Positions 1 to 8,732 of a stretch of DNA of 55,164 nucleotides are shown here, in pieces. The translations under genes and the position numbers were made by a program. The notes beneath the pieces were generated by a model that was not told the DNA's origin, made no database searches, and saw only the letters and a program-made list of their open reading frames with translations. The first letter of the stretch is position 1. Every line of letters begins with the position of its first letter. Origin of the DNA: a virus; IMG/VR virus record IMGVR_UViG_3300046466_000192, positions 1-55,164 of that record; one strand, 5' to 3'.

Positions 1-2
1 AT

Positions 3-1346
3 ACTAGTGGCGTAACACAAACAGGTGAAAACTATATAGATGGCTGCACTTTTAGTTCTTATAATTTATCTAGTAACGATAATAGAGACGGTGATGATTA
101 TCCAGCTATATGTATAAGGCATCCATATGGTATGGTAACTAGAAATTTAGTTGTTATTGGAGCTGGAAGAGGCGTGTGGCATTGGAGTAGTCAATACTAC
201 GGTAAATCGCATGGACATATAACAGCGCACTGTGCCTATGCTACTTCACAAATAGAAGCTGGGTATGAAATGCCTAACGAATATTCTTATGGTCAATATT
301 ATAGCTCTGAAGATTACGGCTTAATGCTTTATAATATAGGTAGACAAAATGACCAGGGTAAAGTAATGCACATGCGTATTGAAAATTGTCGTGGTTATGG
401 TTTTTACTTTGGAGGATCTACAATAAGTCCTAATTATAGAAGATTTTTTGCTAATAGATATAAACAATTATGTAACATTGCTGACAGTAATAACAACGTA
501 ATAGTAGATAACTCTAAAGTATACCCTAATGATTGGGATGCTACAATGAGTATATACGGAGAAGGCACGGGTATAATTTACCCAAACACTTTGCAGAATC
601 ACGGTAGTAGTCATTTAAGTCTAAGAAGAGGTGGTACTGGTTGGAAAGGTACTTATTGTTTTACTGAACAAGGTTTTAAAGAAAACGAAAAAGTAACAGT
701 TTATCATAATATGACTAAGTTTGAAGGAGTTAAAAACCTACGTAACAACCTTTGGGTTCCTTCTTGGAGTAGTAATCCTATTGGTATGGGTATCATTAAA
801 GTTCCAGCAAACTGTACAATTAAGATAAAATCTGTAATATATATACCTACAGACGAGCTTGATGGAACAGGATCTAGTTTATCTAGTAGTCACCCTCCTT
901 ATATTGTAGCGTCTTATGCTAACAATATGCTTTATGGCGCAAATGAATATGATGTTAATGATAATAACCATAGATTTCCTCATGATGAATTAGACTTAGA
1001 TGTTGAGGAAGAAAATGCAGATTTAAAAAACAGTACACAAGCTCAAGGTAAATTATATCAAGGTTTTATAGAATACACCCAACATACTACAGCTGCTGAT
1101 GGCGCTTGGGAAACAAAAATATTAACAGTTCAACCACAATATAGAGCTTATTTTTTAAGGTTTGGTTATTATAATTCAAACCATAGTTTAGTTCACGAGG
1201 GGTTTTACGCTAAAGATATACAGGTTGCAATGTCTGTAGCGCCACCAAATGGATTAGAAATGTGGCCTAATAACTTTGCTAAAGTTACAGTTAGACCATC
1301 AGCAAGTTTTGATTCAGGTAAAAAAAGAATATCAGGAAGAATTTAA
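3..1346 (+). CDS. Tail spike/fibre protein, 5'-truncated by the window edge
   Basis: The reading frame is already open at base 3, so the true N-terminus lies upstream and only about 447 C-terminal residues are visible. The first in-frame Met (base 132) is not a credible start because residues before it look like the same protein. The segment is rich in G, N, S and aromatic residues with short hydrophobic beta-like strands, as in the end of a right-handed beta-helix spike followed by a beta-sandwich. It sits 10 bp before the long tail fibre gene, which supports a role in host-surface recognition. No catalytic motif is recognised and enzymatic depolymerase activity is not shown. Confidence 0.6.
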   Translation, partial: TSGVTQTGENYIDGCTFSSYNLSSNDNRDGDDYPAICIRHPYGMVTRNLVVIGAGRGVWHWSSQYYGKSHGHITAHCAYATSQIEAGYEMPNEYSYGQYYSSEDYGLMLYNIGRQNDQGKVMHMRIENCRGYGFYFGGSTISPNYRRFFANRYKQLCNIADSNNNVIVDNSKVYPNDWDATMSIYGEGTGIIYPNTLQNHGSSHLSLRRGGTGWKGTYCFTEQGFKENEKVTVYHNMTKFEGVKNLRNNLWVPSWSSNPIGMGIIKVPANCTIKIKSVIYIPTDELDGTGSSLSSSHPPYIVASYANNMLYGANEYDVNDNNHRFPHDELDLDVEEENADLKNSTQAQGKLYQGFIEYTQHTTAADGAWETKILTVQPQYRAYFLRFGYYNSNHSLVHEGFYAKDIQVAMSVAPPNGLEMWPNNFAKVTVRPSASFDSGKKRISGRI

Positions 1347-1356
1347 ATAATAGAAT

Positions 1357-4300
1357 ATGTCAATACCATTTTTAAGTAACATAATAATAGATGACGCTGG
1401 GCACATACAGTTTAAAACCTCAGCAGGCGCTAATGCTGGTAAAATAGACCAAGATGGTGATAATCTAGTTTTAAGCAATGCTGTTGGTGATATTATTATT
1501 GGTAATGGTAGTGATGATGTTTATATTGGTGATGGAACAAACGCTGTAGATATTAGATTTGAACAGAACATGTCTATATATGCAGATTCTAGTTCAACAA
1601 GAACACTAACTCTAGGTGGAGCTAATACTAATTTAATATTAGATAATCCTACTACCGTTGGTGATTTTGTATTAGCAAGTAAATTAAAATTTACTGGCGC
1701 TACTGGTTATATACTATTTGATTACGAACCAACAGGTGATACAGGTCAATACACAACAGAAGTACCTTTATTAAAAGTTGATCGTAGCGGCGAAGAAACA
1801 ACAATACTTGCAAGAATAAGTGAATATAGAGGTGTTGCTCTAGGTGCTGATGATACTGTTTGGTTAAGAGCTGGTGACACTGGATCTGTTATAAGAGCAA
1901 ACGTAGGATTATCGCATGAACAAGTTTTAATGTCAGCTGAAGGTGGTTTTATTGCTTATGGTTTTCCTAGTAACGATACATCTTGGTCAAATAGAGTAGA
2001 GTTTCAGTTTAGAACAGATAGTGGTACAGCTAGTGATAATGGACTATATATAGGTGATGGTGGTAGAACGCAATTTATTGATTTAAGTAGAAACTTAGTA
2101 AATATTGGGACAATAGACTCTGGAGATATAACTTCAACAGGTATTACAATTTCAAATCAAAATCCATCATTAAACTATACAGACTCATCTGGATCTACTT
2201 ATACAGCTCAATGGAGATTTAAAGATAATGATTTACAGTATGTTTGGGGAGGTGGAATAAAAGCCTACTTTACAACAAGTGGTATTGGTATTGGAGATCA
2301 AGGAAATACTAATGATGCTAGAATAGAAAAAACAGGCTCTTCACCTTACGGTCTTACATTTAAAACAAATAATACATCGGCTTTAAGTTTAGACGCTTCA
2401 CAAAACGCAACTTTTGCAGGTACTATAGGATCAGGTGCAATAACGTCTACAGGTAAAATACAAGGTACGGAATTAGAAGGAACAAGTTTAGACATAAATG
2501 GCGATGCTAATATTGATGGTGTTCTCGATGTAAATACTGGCGCAACAAATACTGTAGCTTTATTTGAAAGCACTGATGATAAAGCTTTTATAAGAATTAA
2601 AGATGACGATACAGATACTTATTTAATTACTAAAGACGGTCATTTTTCTATTGGAGATTCTTCTACTGATTACAATAATTTTAAAATTAATATTACAAAT
2701 GGTAATGTTACTACAAACGGTACAATAACAGCAAACGGAACTACTCTTACAGGTGATCAAGATTTAAGCGGGCTTGCTGCTGCTTCACATACTCATGCAG
2801 CTGGTGATATAACATCAGGTACTTTAGCTGTAGCAAGAGGTGGTACAGGTTTAACAGCAAATACAACATATATAAACTCAAACGCATTTGCTAACTTTAC
2901 CGCAACAAATGCTGATTACGACACTTTAACAACAAGAGGTCTTTATAGATTTCAAGGAGGCGCAAATGGCCCTGCTTCAACTAGCCACACAACAGGTTTA
3001 ACACTAACAGAAGACAGTGGTAATTACGGTTGGCAGATGGCTTCTTATAGTAGTGCTAATAATACTGAAGGTTTATATTATAGGTATAGAGCTACTAGTT
3101 GGGGTCCATGGCAATCAATACTTACTAAAACAATTGGTGATGGTAGATATGCTAAAATAGCAAGTCCAACATTTACAGGCACACCTGCCGCACCTACAGC
3201 ATCTGCTGGAACAAACACAACTCAATTAGCAACAACTGCTTTTGTTAGTACAGCTGTATCAAATTTAGTTGACTCAGCACCTGGCACATTAAATACATTA
3301 AACGAATTAGCTGCGGCGTTAGGTGATGATGCTAGTTTTAGTACAACTACCGCAACGGCTTTAGCTAATAGAGTTAGAGTAGATACAGCTAGTCAAGGAT
3401 TAACCTCTACTGAAAAATCAAATGCTAGGACAAATATAGGAGCTGGTACTTCAAGTTTTGATGGTGCTTATGGTTCTTTATCTGGAATACCAACTTCATT
3501 TACACCAGCACAACATACGCAGGCTATATCAACTATAACTAATTTACAAACCGAGTTAGATGCTAAAATGCCTAAAACTGGTGGATCATTTACAGGTGAT
3601 GTAACTATTACTCACGCAGATACTCCTAGATTAAGTATTATTGATACTACTAATGATGTAGATTTCAGAATTAGAGCAGCTAACTCATATGTTTATATAG
3701 AAGCTGATACTGATAATGACGCTGCTTCTACTAGATTTAACTTTAAAGTAGATGGTGGTTTAGTTCATGAGATTTTACCAACTAGCCAAATATCTCATGG
3801 TAATTTTACTATAAGAAAAGATGATGCAACAGCTAAAGCGGTTCTTGATCTTTCAACAAGAAAAGATATTACTGGTAGCGGTAACTTTGGTACTGGTGAC
3901 GATGTTGGTGTAATAAATTTTAAAGCAAGAGATAGTGTTGTTACAAGTGACTTAACAGTTGGTAGTCTTTTAGTAGAAGCAGATAATACATTTGCGGCTA
4001 ACGATAAGAAAACAAGAATGAAAATGCAGGTATACACTGGATCTGCTTTAGAAAATGTTTTGTTTTTAGATTCTGACAAAAGTGCTACTTTTTATGGAAA
4101 TATAATTACTAGTGGTACAGTTGATGGCGTAGATGTAGCAACTTTAAAATCTGATTTTGATGGATTAGGTACTGCTGCTAATTTTGCTTCTAGTGCTTTT
4201 GCAACATCAACACAAGGTACTAAGGCGGATAACGCTCTACCAAAAGCAGGAGGTACTATGACTGGTGATTTAACTTTAGACGATGGCTCAGGTGAATCAC

Positions 4301-7300
4301 CACACATTATATTTCAAGATGATGATGATGTCAAGTTTAGAGTATACAATGCAGACAACAATGATTTTATTATCACAAGAGAAAACAATAGTGGGGCTGA
4401 CTTTGTAATACGCGCTAACTCAACAGCATATACAAGCAGTTACTTAACAATTGGTGGTGCTACTGTTAGTCCAACAGCTATAGGCAACTGGAACACTGCT
4501 TACTCCCATTCTCAAGCAGCACATGCACCATCTAATGCAGAACAAAACGTACAGTCTGATTGGAATGCTACTAGTGGTGACGCGTTTATATTAAATAAAC
4601 CTACAATACCAACAGCTAGTTCTCTTGGCGCTGTCACAAAAACAGGCACGCAAACTATATCAGGCGCTAAAACATTTACAAGTAATAATAATCATTATAA
4701 AGGACATCTTTATTACGATGCTTATGACTCAGGTGGTAACCATTATCCACACTTTTTAGATGGTACTGGTAACACTGGGGCAACTATTAATTGGAGACAG
4801 TATTACGGTTCTACTTATAAAACACACACATGGACGTCAGATAGCTCTGGTAACATGGCGTTTACTTTTCAAGGACAAATCAAAGCTAATGGTGAATTAG
4901 AAGGAACAAGTTTAGATATAAACGGTAATGCAGATGTATCTGGTACTTTAAACATTCACGATGAAATACTAACAACCGCTGCTGGTTCTTTACTTGAGAT
5001 GTATAAAAGTGCCTGGACCAACGCAACTAACCACGATGTACTATATTCTAGCTGGAATACATACGCTGGAGACTATTTATATTTAAAAGCACCTGGCAAT
5101 AGCACCAATGATCACGGTATAGCTCTTATTGGAGACGACGTTATCGCTTTTGGTAGGTCTGATGTTGAAACTGGAAGTCCAGAACTAACATCAGCAGCAG
5201 CTCCACTTAGTGAAAACTGGTTTGTATTAAATAGCTCAAGCGCAACTTTTTCGGGTGATGTAACTGCTAATGGTACTCTTCTCACGGGCGCGCCGACTGG
5301 TGATCAAGTAACTACGGCTTTAGGTTTCACACCTATGAACTCTGTTACAACTACAATATCTTCTGGCCAAGCACAGAAACTAGGTTATATATCAGTATCG
5401 CAAGCTGTAGACTTAGACGATATGGAGACAAAAGCTGCTAATGGTAATACAGCTCATGGTTGGGGTAACCACGCTACAGCTGGTTATTTAACACCATCCT
5501 CTACTCAATCAAAATATTTACGAAGTGATCAAAGTGATACTACTACTGGTAGTTTAACTATTAATGGTGACTTAACTGTTCAAGGTATTAACTACGGTTT
5601 ATATCACGCTGATAACATATCTAGTACTGAAAGTGGTAGTTCTAATAATTACTATCACGATCACTACGGCGGTGTTAGACACTTGTCTACGTTTATAAAA
5701 AACGCCAAATCAGATATTATTAGATATAGAGCTATAGACAACGTTGAATACTGGAATGGTAGTTCTTGGCAAGACGGATCATCTCAATTAGCAAACGTAA
5801 AAAAATTATTAGATGGTAGACAAGATACTAGATGGGATATAACTTCAACTTATTATAAATTTAGGTTTACTGTTACGCCATCCACAGGTTGGCCAACAGA
5901 AACTAAAATAGGTACACAAACAAGCTGGTCAGGCTCTACATATCCTGGTCATAGATTAATGGTTGAAGAGTATAGTAGCGGTTCGTGGAGTACTAGAGTA
6001 ATAGCTAAGTTTGGAGGTAGTAACACAACAATAGAGACAACTGATAACAACTGTGATAACTGGGGAATGAATTTTTATTCAACAAATAGGTTACACACTG
6101 GTAATGGTGCTGCGTCACAAGCTACAAGAATAACAGTTGATTTTTACGGCTGGACGCCTAGTAACTCTAGTTATTTAACAATACCTTTACAGAATATATT
6201 TATAACATCTAACTACTCGGGCACAGAGAATACTGATTATACAAACTTATTAGATTATGATAGAAATGTAAGTATTGCTGGTAATATTGTCATGGCTTCT
6301 GGTAAAACAGTCGATGGCGTAGATATATCTGCCTTACCAACTACTTTTGCACCAACAAATGCTGACGCAACACCATCGTGGGTGCCTAGTTCTGACCCTA
6401 GTTACACTCCAAACGCTTTGCCACTAGCTGGTGGTACTATGACTGGTGACACTTCACACGGAGACAATGTAAAAAGTCATTATGGAACAGGCAGTGATTT
6501 GAGCATATATCACAAAAGTGGTGAATCATTTATTGGTGGTGGTGGGCCTGATGACTTATTTCTTTCGCAAACTAAAGGCTATATTTATATTGGAACAGCA
6601 GACAAGACAACATCTACTTTATATATTGATTCTCAAGCTAAAAAAGTAGGATTTAGAACGCAAACCCCTGGTTCCGCGTTTGATGTTAATGGAACAATGC
6701 GCGTAAGAAACCAATTAAATGTTGGGCACACTTCGGAGCAAAATCTATACGTTCACGGTGATGGTACTGCAGGTGGTCGATACGTAAAAATGGGTGACTA
6801 CGGTAAGGGTAATTATTTCTCAATGTCCAGTACTGAAAATCAACCTAAATATTGTACAGCTTTTGGAAGTGGAGGTAAGTTAGTTGAAGACACGCGTATT
6901 GTAACTATTAAGTTATCAGGTGATGCGTTTAAATTATTAAGTACTACAGGAACAACTTTAATACCAGCGCCAGGAGCTAATAGCTTTATAATACCTTACG
7001 AGTGTATAATACATAATACTGGTGGTACATCTGGTAACTGGAATAGTACCGCACAAACAACAGCGGCTATAGGTTTCTGTGACACTACCAATTGTACTTA
7101 TCCTGGTCAATTTAATAGACTATTTGTTATAAATAACACTTTACTAAACACCAACGCTGCTTGGTATTATGCGGCCGGTATAGGAACAACTGGTAAAGTT
7201 ATGGCACTCAACAAGCCTTTATTGTTAAAAGCTTCTCAAAACCTTACAACAGTACCAACAGGAAATTGGTATATACAAATTAGATACCAAGTAATGAATA

Positions 7301-7350
7301 AAGATTCAGGACTTATACAAAACGTAGATATTACTAAAACCACTAATTAA
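1357..7350 (+). CDS. Giant repeat-containing tail fibre (1997 aa)
   Basis: A 1997-residue fibre made of repeated beta-rich modules. Several short motifs typical of phage fibres recur: 'GGTMTGD' twice (about residues 967 and 1691), 'ASHTHAAGDITSGTL' followed by 'ARGGTG' (about 479-500), 'TFTGTPAAPTA' and 'LEGTSLDING' twice (about 371 and 1179). Around residues 1484-1494 the 'LLDGRQDTRWD' stretch resembles the start of a discoidin (F5/8 type C) sugar-binding fold, suggesting an inserted binding domain. The last 150 residues form a distinct C-terminal head. No C-terminal peptidase-chaperone is recognised. It probably binds host surface glycans or proteins. The start has an A/T-only leader with no Shine-Dalgarno. 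Confidence 0.8.
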   Translation: MSIPFLSNIIIDDAGHIQFKTSAGANAGKIDQDGDNLVLSNAVGDIIIGNGSDDVYIGDGTNAVDIRFEQNMSIYADSSSTRTLTLGGANTNLILDNPTTVGDFVLASKLKFTGATGYILFDYEPTGDTGQYTTEVPLLKVDRSGEETTILARISEYRGVALGADDTVWLRAGDTGSVIRANVGLSHEQVLMSAEGGFIAYGFPSNDTSWSNRVEFQFRTDSGTASDNGLYIGDGGRTQFIDLSRNLVNIGTIDSGDITSTGITISNQNPSLNYTDSSGSTYTAQWRFKDNDLQYVWGGGIKAYFTTSGIGIGDQGNTNDARIEKTGSSPYGLTFKTNNTSALSLDASQNATFAGTIGSGAITSTGKIQGTELEGTSLDINGDANIDGVLDVNTGATNTVALFESTDDKAFIRIKDDDTDTYLITKDGHFSIGDSSTDYNNFKINITNGNVTTNGTITANGTTLTGDQDLSGLAAASHTHAAGDITSGTLAVARGGTGLTANTTYINSNAFANFTATNADYDTLTTRGLYRFQGGANGPASTSHTTGLTLTEDSGNYGWQMASYSSANNTEGLYYRYRATSWGPWQSILTKTIGDGRYAKIASPTFTGTPAAPTASAGTNTTQLATTAFVSTAVSNLVDSAPGTLNTLNELAAALGDDASFSTTTATALANRVRVDTASQGLTSTEKSNARTNIGAGTSSFDGAYGSLSGIPTSFTPAQHTQAISTITNLQTELDAKMPKTGGSFTGDVTITHADTPRLSIIDTTNDVDFRIRAANSYVYIEADTDNDAASTRFNFKVDGGLVHEILPTSQISHGNFTIRKDDATAKAVLDLSTRKDITGSGNFGTGDDVGVINFKARDSVVTSDLTVGSLLVEADNTFAANDKKTRMKMQVYTGSALENVLFLDSDKSATFYGNIITSGTVDGVDVATLKSDFDGLGTAANFASSAFATSTQGTKADNALPKAGGTMTGDLTLDDGSGESPHIIFQDDDDVKFRVYNADNNDFIITRENNSGADFVIRANSTAYTSSYLTIGGATVSPTAIGNWNTAYSHSQAAHAPSNAEQNVQSDWNATSGDAFILNKPTIPTASSLGAVTKTGTQTISGAKTFTSNNNHYKGHLYYDAYDSGGNHYPHFLDGTGNTGATINWRQYYGSTYKTHTWTSDSSGNMAFTFQGQIKANGELEGTSLDINGNADVSGTLNIHDEILTTAAGSLLEMYKSAWTNATNHDVLYSSWNTYAGDYLYLKAPGNSTNDHGIALIGDDVIAFGRSDVETGSPELTSAAAPLSENWFVLNSSSATFSGDVTANGTLLTGAPTGDQVTTALGFTPMNSVTTTISSGQAQKLGYISVSQAVDLDDMETKAANGNTAHGWGNHATAGYLTPSSTQSKYLRSDQSDTTTGSLTINGDLTVQGINYGLYHADNISSTESGSSNNYYHDHYGGVRHLSTFIKNAKSDIIRYRAIDNVEYWNGSSWQDGSSQLANVKKLLDGRQDTRWDITSTYYKFRFTVTPSTGWPTETKIGTQTSWSGSTYPGHRLMVEEYSSGSWSTRVIAKFGGSNTTIETTDNNCDNWGMNFYSTNRLHTGNGAASQATRITVDFYGWTPSNSSYLTIPLQNIFITSNYSGTENTDYTNLLDYDRNVSIAGNIVMASGKTVDGVDISALPTTFAPTNADATPSWVPSSDPSYTPNALPLAGGTMTGDTSHGDNVKSHYGTGSDLSIYHKSGESFIGGGGPDDLFLSQTKGYIYIGTADKTTSTLYIDSQAKKVGFRTQTPGSAFDVNGTMRVRNQLNVGHTSEQNLYVHGDGTAGGRYVKMGDYGKGNYFSMSSTENQPKYCTAFGSGGKLVEDTRIVTIKLSGDAFKLLSTTGTTLIPAPGANSFIIPYECIIHNTGGTSGNWNSTAQTTAAIGFCDTTNCTYPGQFNRLFVINNTLLNTNAAWYYAAGIGTTGKVMALNKPLLLKASQNLTTVPTGNWYIQIRYQVMNKDSGLIQNVDITKTTN

Positions 7351-7438
7351 CATATGACAATAGCTTTTTAATTAAAGCACTATATATGTAATAATTATAC
7401 TATGCAATAATGCATAAATAACAATTAAATTAAATAAA

Positions 7439-7714
7439 ATGGCAAAAAACGAAAAAATAGTAGATTTAGCGCCTTCAATTAAAGAAGAAGAACTGAAAGA
7501 GCTTCAAGATGTAATTAACAAAATACAACAAGCTCAATCTCAATTAGGTCAAATGGAAACTCAGAAGTTTGGTTTATTAACAATGACTCAAGAGTTACAA
7601 ATGAGCCTTAGACAAATTCAAGGGAATCTAGAAAAAGAATACGGTAATGTATCTATTAATATTAAAGACGGTACTATAAGCGAGATAAAAGATGAAGCTG
7701 ATAAGAAAGATTAG
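7439..7714 (+). CDS. Small coiled-coil protein of the late operon
   Basis: 91 residues, almost wholly predicted helix with Q/E/K heptad character at residues 15-70, and no cysteines. It is the first gene after an 88-bp intergenic gap that has an A/T-rich leader, and its 3' end overlaps the next gene by 23 bp. Proteins of this type often precede terminase genes in marine phages, but no function is known. It may be a virion accessory or assembly factor. Confidence 0.6.
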   Translation: MAKNEKIVDLAPSIKEEELKELQDVINKIQQAQSQLGQMETQKFGLLTMTQELQMSLRQIQGNLEKEYGNVSINIKDGTISEIKDEADKKD

Positions 7715-7910
7715 TATCGGTAAAGATTATAAAAATGAAGCTATGCACTACTCCGTAGGTCAAGAGGTCTACGGAGGGCATACTATTTGTCATATAACAG
7801 AAGAAGACGATAAGTTCAGTATATTTATTAAAAAAAATGACGAGGTTTTACCTTGGAAAGACTTTAATAAAAACATGGCTGTAGCTGTTGAGTATAACTT
7901 AGAGTATTAA
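7692..7910 (+). CDS. Hypothetical small protein
   Basis: 72 residues, basic N-terminus, then a beta-rich body with acidic and aromatic residues. The gene overlaps the end of the coiled-coil gene, and its TAATG stop/start overlap with the next gene points to translational coupling. No family is recognised. Confidence 0.55.
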   Translation: MKLIRKISIGKDYKNEAMHYSVGQEVYGGHTICHITEEDDKFSIFIKKNDEVLPWKDFNKNMAVAVEYNLEY

Positions 7911-8503
7911 TGAAAAGTATTTTTGACTTTGTTATAGAACCTATTGGATCTAGATATAACAACACTAAAGAGATTGAAGGTAAAAAACTTATACTAAATA
8001 CTCAAATATTTACACATCAAAGCGTTAATAGGCTTGCAAAAGTTAAAAGTGTACCAATAACAGGTGACACTAATATTAAGGTAGGTGATCAAGTTATTGT
8101 TCACCATAACGTTTTTAGAAGGTTTCATGACATAAGAGGTGTTGAAAAAAATAGCAGAAGTTATATAGATGATAAAAATTATCTATGTTCTTTTGATCAA
8201 ATATTTTTATATAAAAACGAAGACGATTGGAAAGCACCTAAAGGCTATTCATTTGTAAAACCTATTGAATCTAATGATATTTTTAATCTTAACAACGAAA
8301 AACCTTATGTAGGAATATTAAAGTTCCTAGATGAAACAATAGATAGTGTTTTTGAAAAAGGTGATTTAGTTGGATTTACGCCTAGTAGCGAATATGAATT
8401 TGTTATAGATGGTGAAAGACTTTATAGAATTAGATCTCAAGCATTAACTATAAAGTATGAATATCAAGGAAACGAAAAAGAATATAATCCAAGCTGGACA
8501 TAA
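7910..8503 (+). CDS. GroES-like co-chaperonin candidate
   Basis: 197 residues. The first half has the look of a GroES beta-barrel: an N-terminal 'FVIEPIG' strand, a flexible charged segment (residues 19-35) where GroES keeps its mobile loop, then 'VKVGDQVIVHHNVFR'-like residues at about 62-75, matching the 'GD-V-V' signature of phage co-chaperonins. A second similar half follows, with 'KGDLVGF' and 'GERLYRI' near 150-175. In T4 the co-chaperonin gp31 is needed to fold the capsid protein with host GroEL, and placement before the head genes fits that. The assignment rests on pattern memory only, so a generic beta-barrel is possible. Confidence 0.45.
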   Translation: MKSIFDFVIEPIGSRYNNTKEIEGKKLILNTQIFTHQSVNRLAKVKSVPITGDTNIKVGDQVIVHHNVFRRFHDIRGVEKNSRSYIDDKNYLCSFDQIFLYKNEDDWKAPKGYSFVKPIESNDIFNLNNEKPYVGILKFLDETIDSVFEKGDLVGFTPSSEYEFVIDGERLYRIRSQALTIKYEYQGNEKEYNPSWT

Positions 8504-8732
8504 GGCTGTTGAAGAGCTAATTAAAGTAGCTAAAGAAGCTATTGTTGATTCAGATGATGATATATCAGCTGATAGACTTAAAAATGCTGCTGCTACTAAA
8601 AAACTAGCTATATTTGATGCTTTTGAAATATTAAACAGAATACAGGAAGAAGAGGATATGTTGAATGAAAAACCTAAAAAAGTAGAAGAAAAGAAGGCTT
8701 TTGGTGGTTTTGCAGAAAGAAGATCTAAATAA
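8457..8732 (+). CDS. Possible small terminase subunit
   Basis: 91 residues, mostly helical, with an acidic cluster (DSDDD) near residue 31 and a basic tail. It overlaps the preceding gene by 47 bp and shares TAATG with the large terminase start. Position immediately upstream of terL and small size fit a small terminase (DNA-recognition) subunit, but no helix-turn-helix is obvious. It could instead be an assembly factor. Confidence 0.4.
   Translation: MNIKETKKNIIQAGHKAVEELIKVAKEAIVDSDDDISADRLKNAAATKKLAIFDAFEILNRIQEEEDMLNEKPKKVEEKKAFGGFAERRSK

Noticed and set aside
1-7350. Diversity-generating retroelement acting on the tail fibre
   Set aside because: No reverse transcriptase and no template/variable repeat pair with adenine changes is visible.
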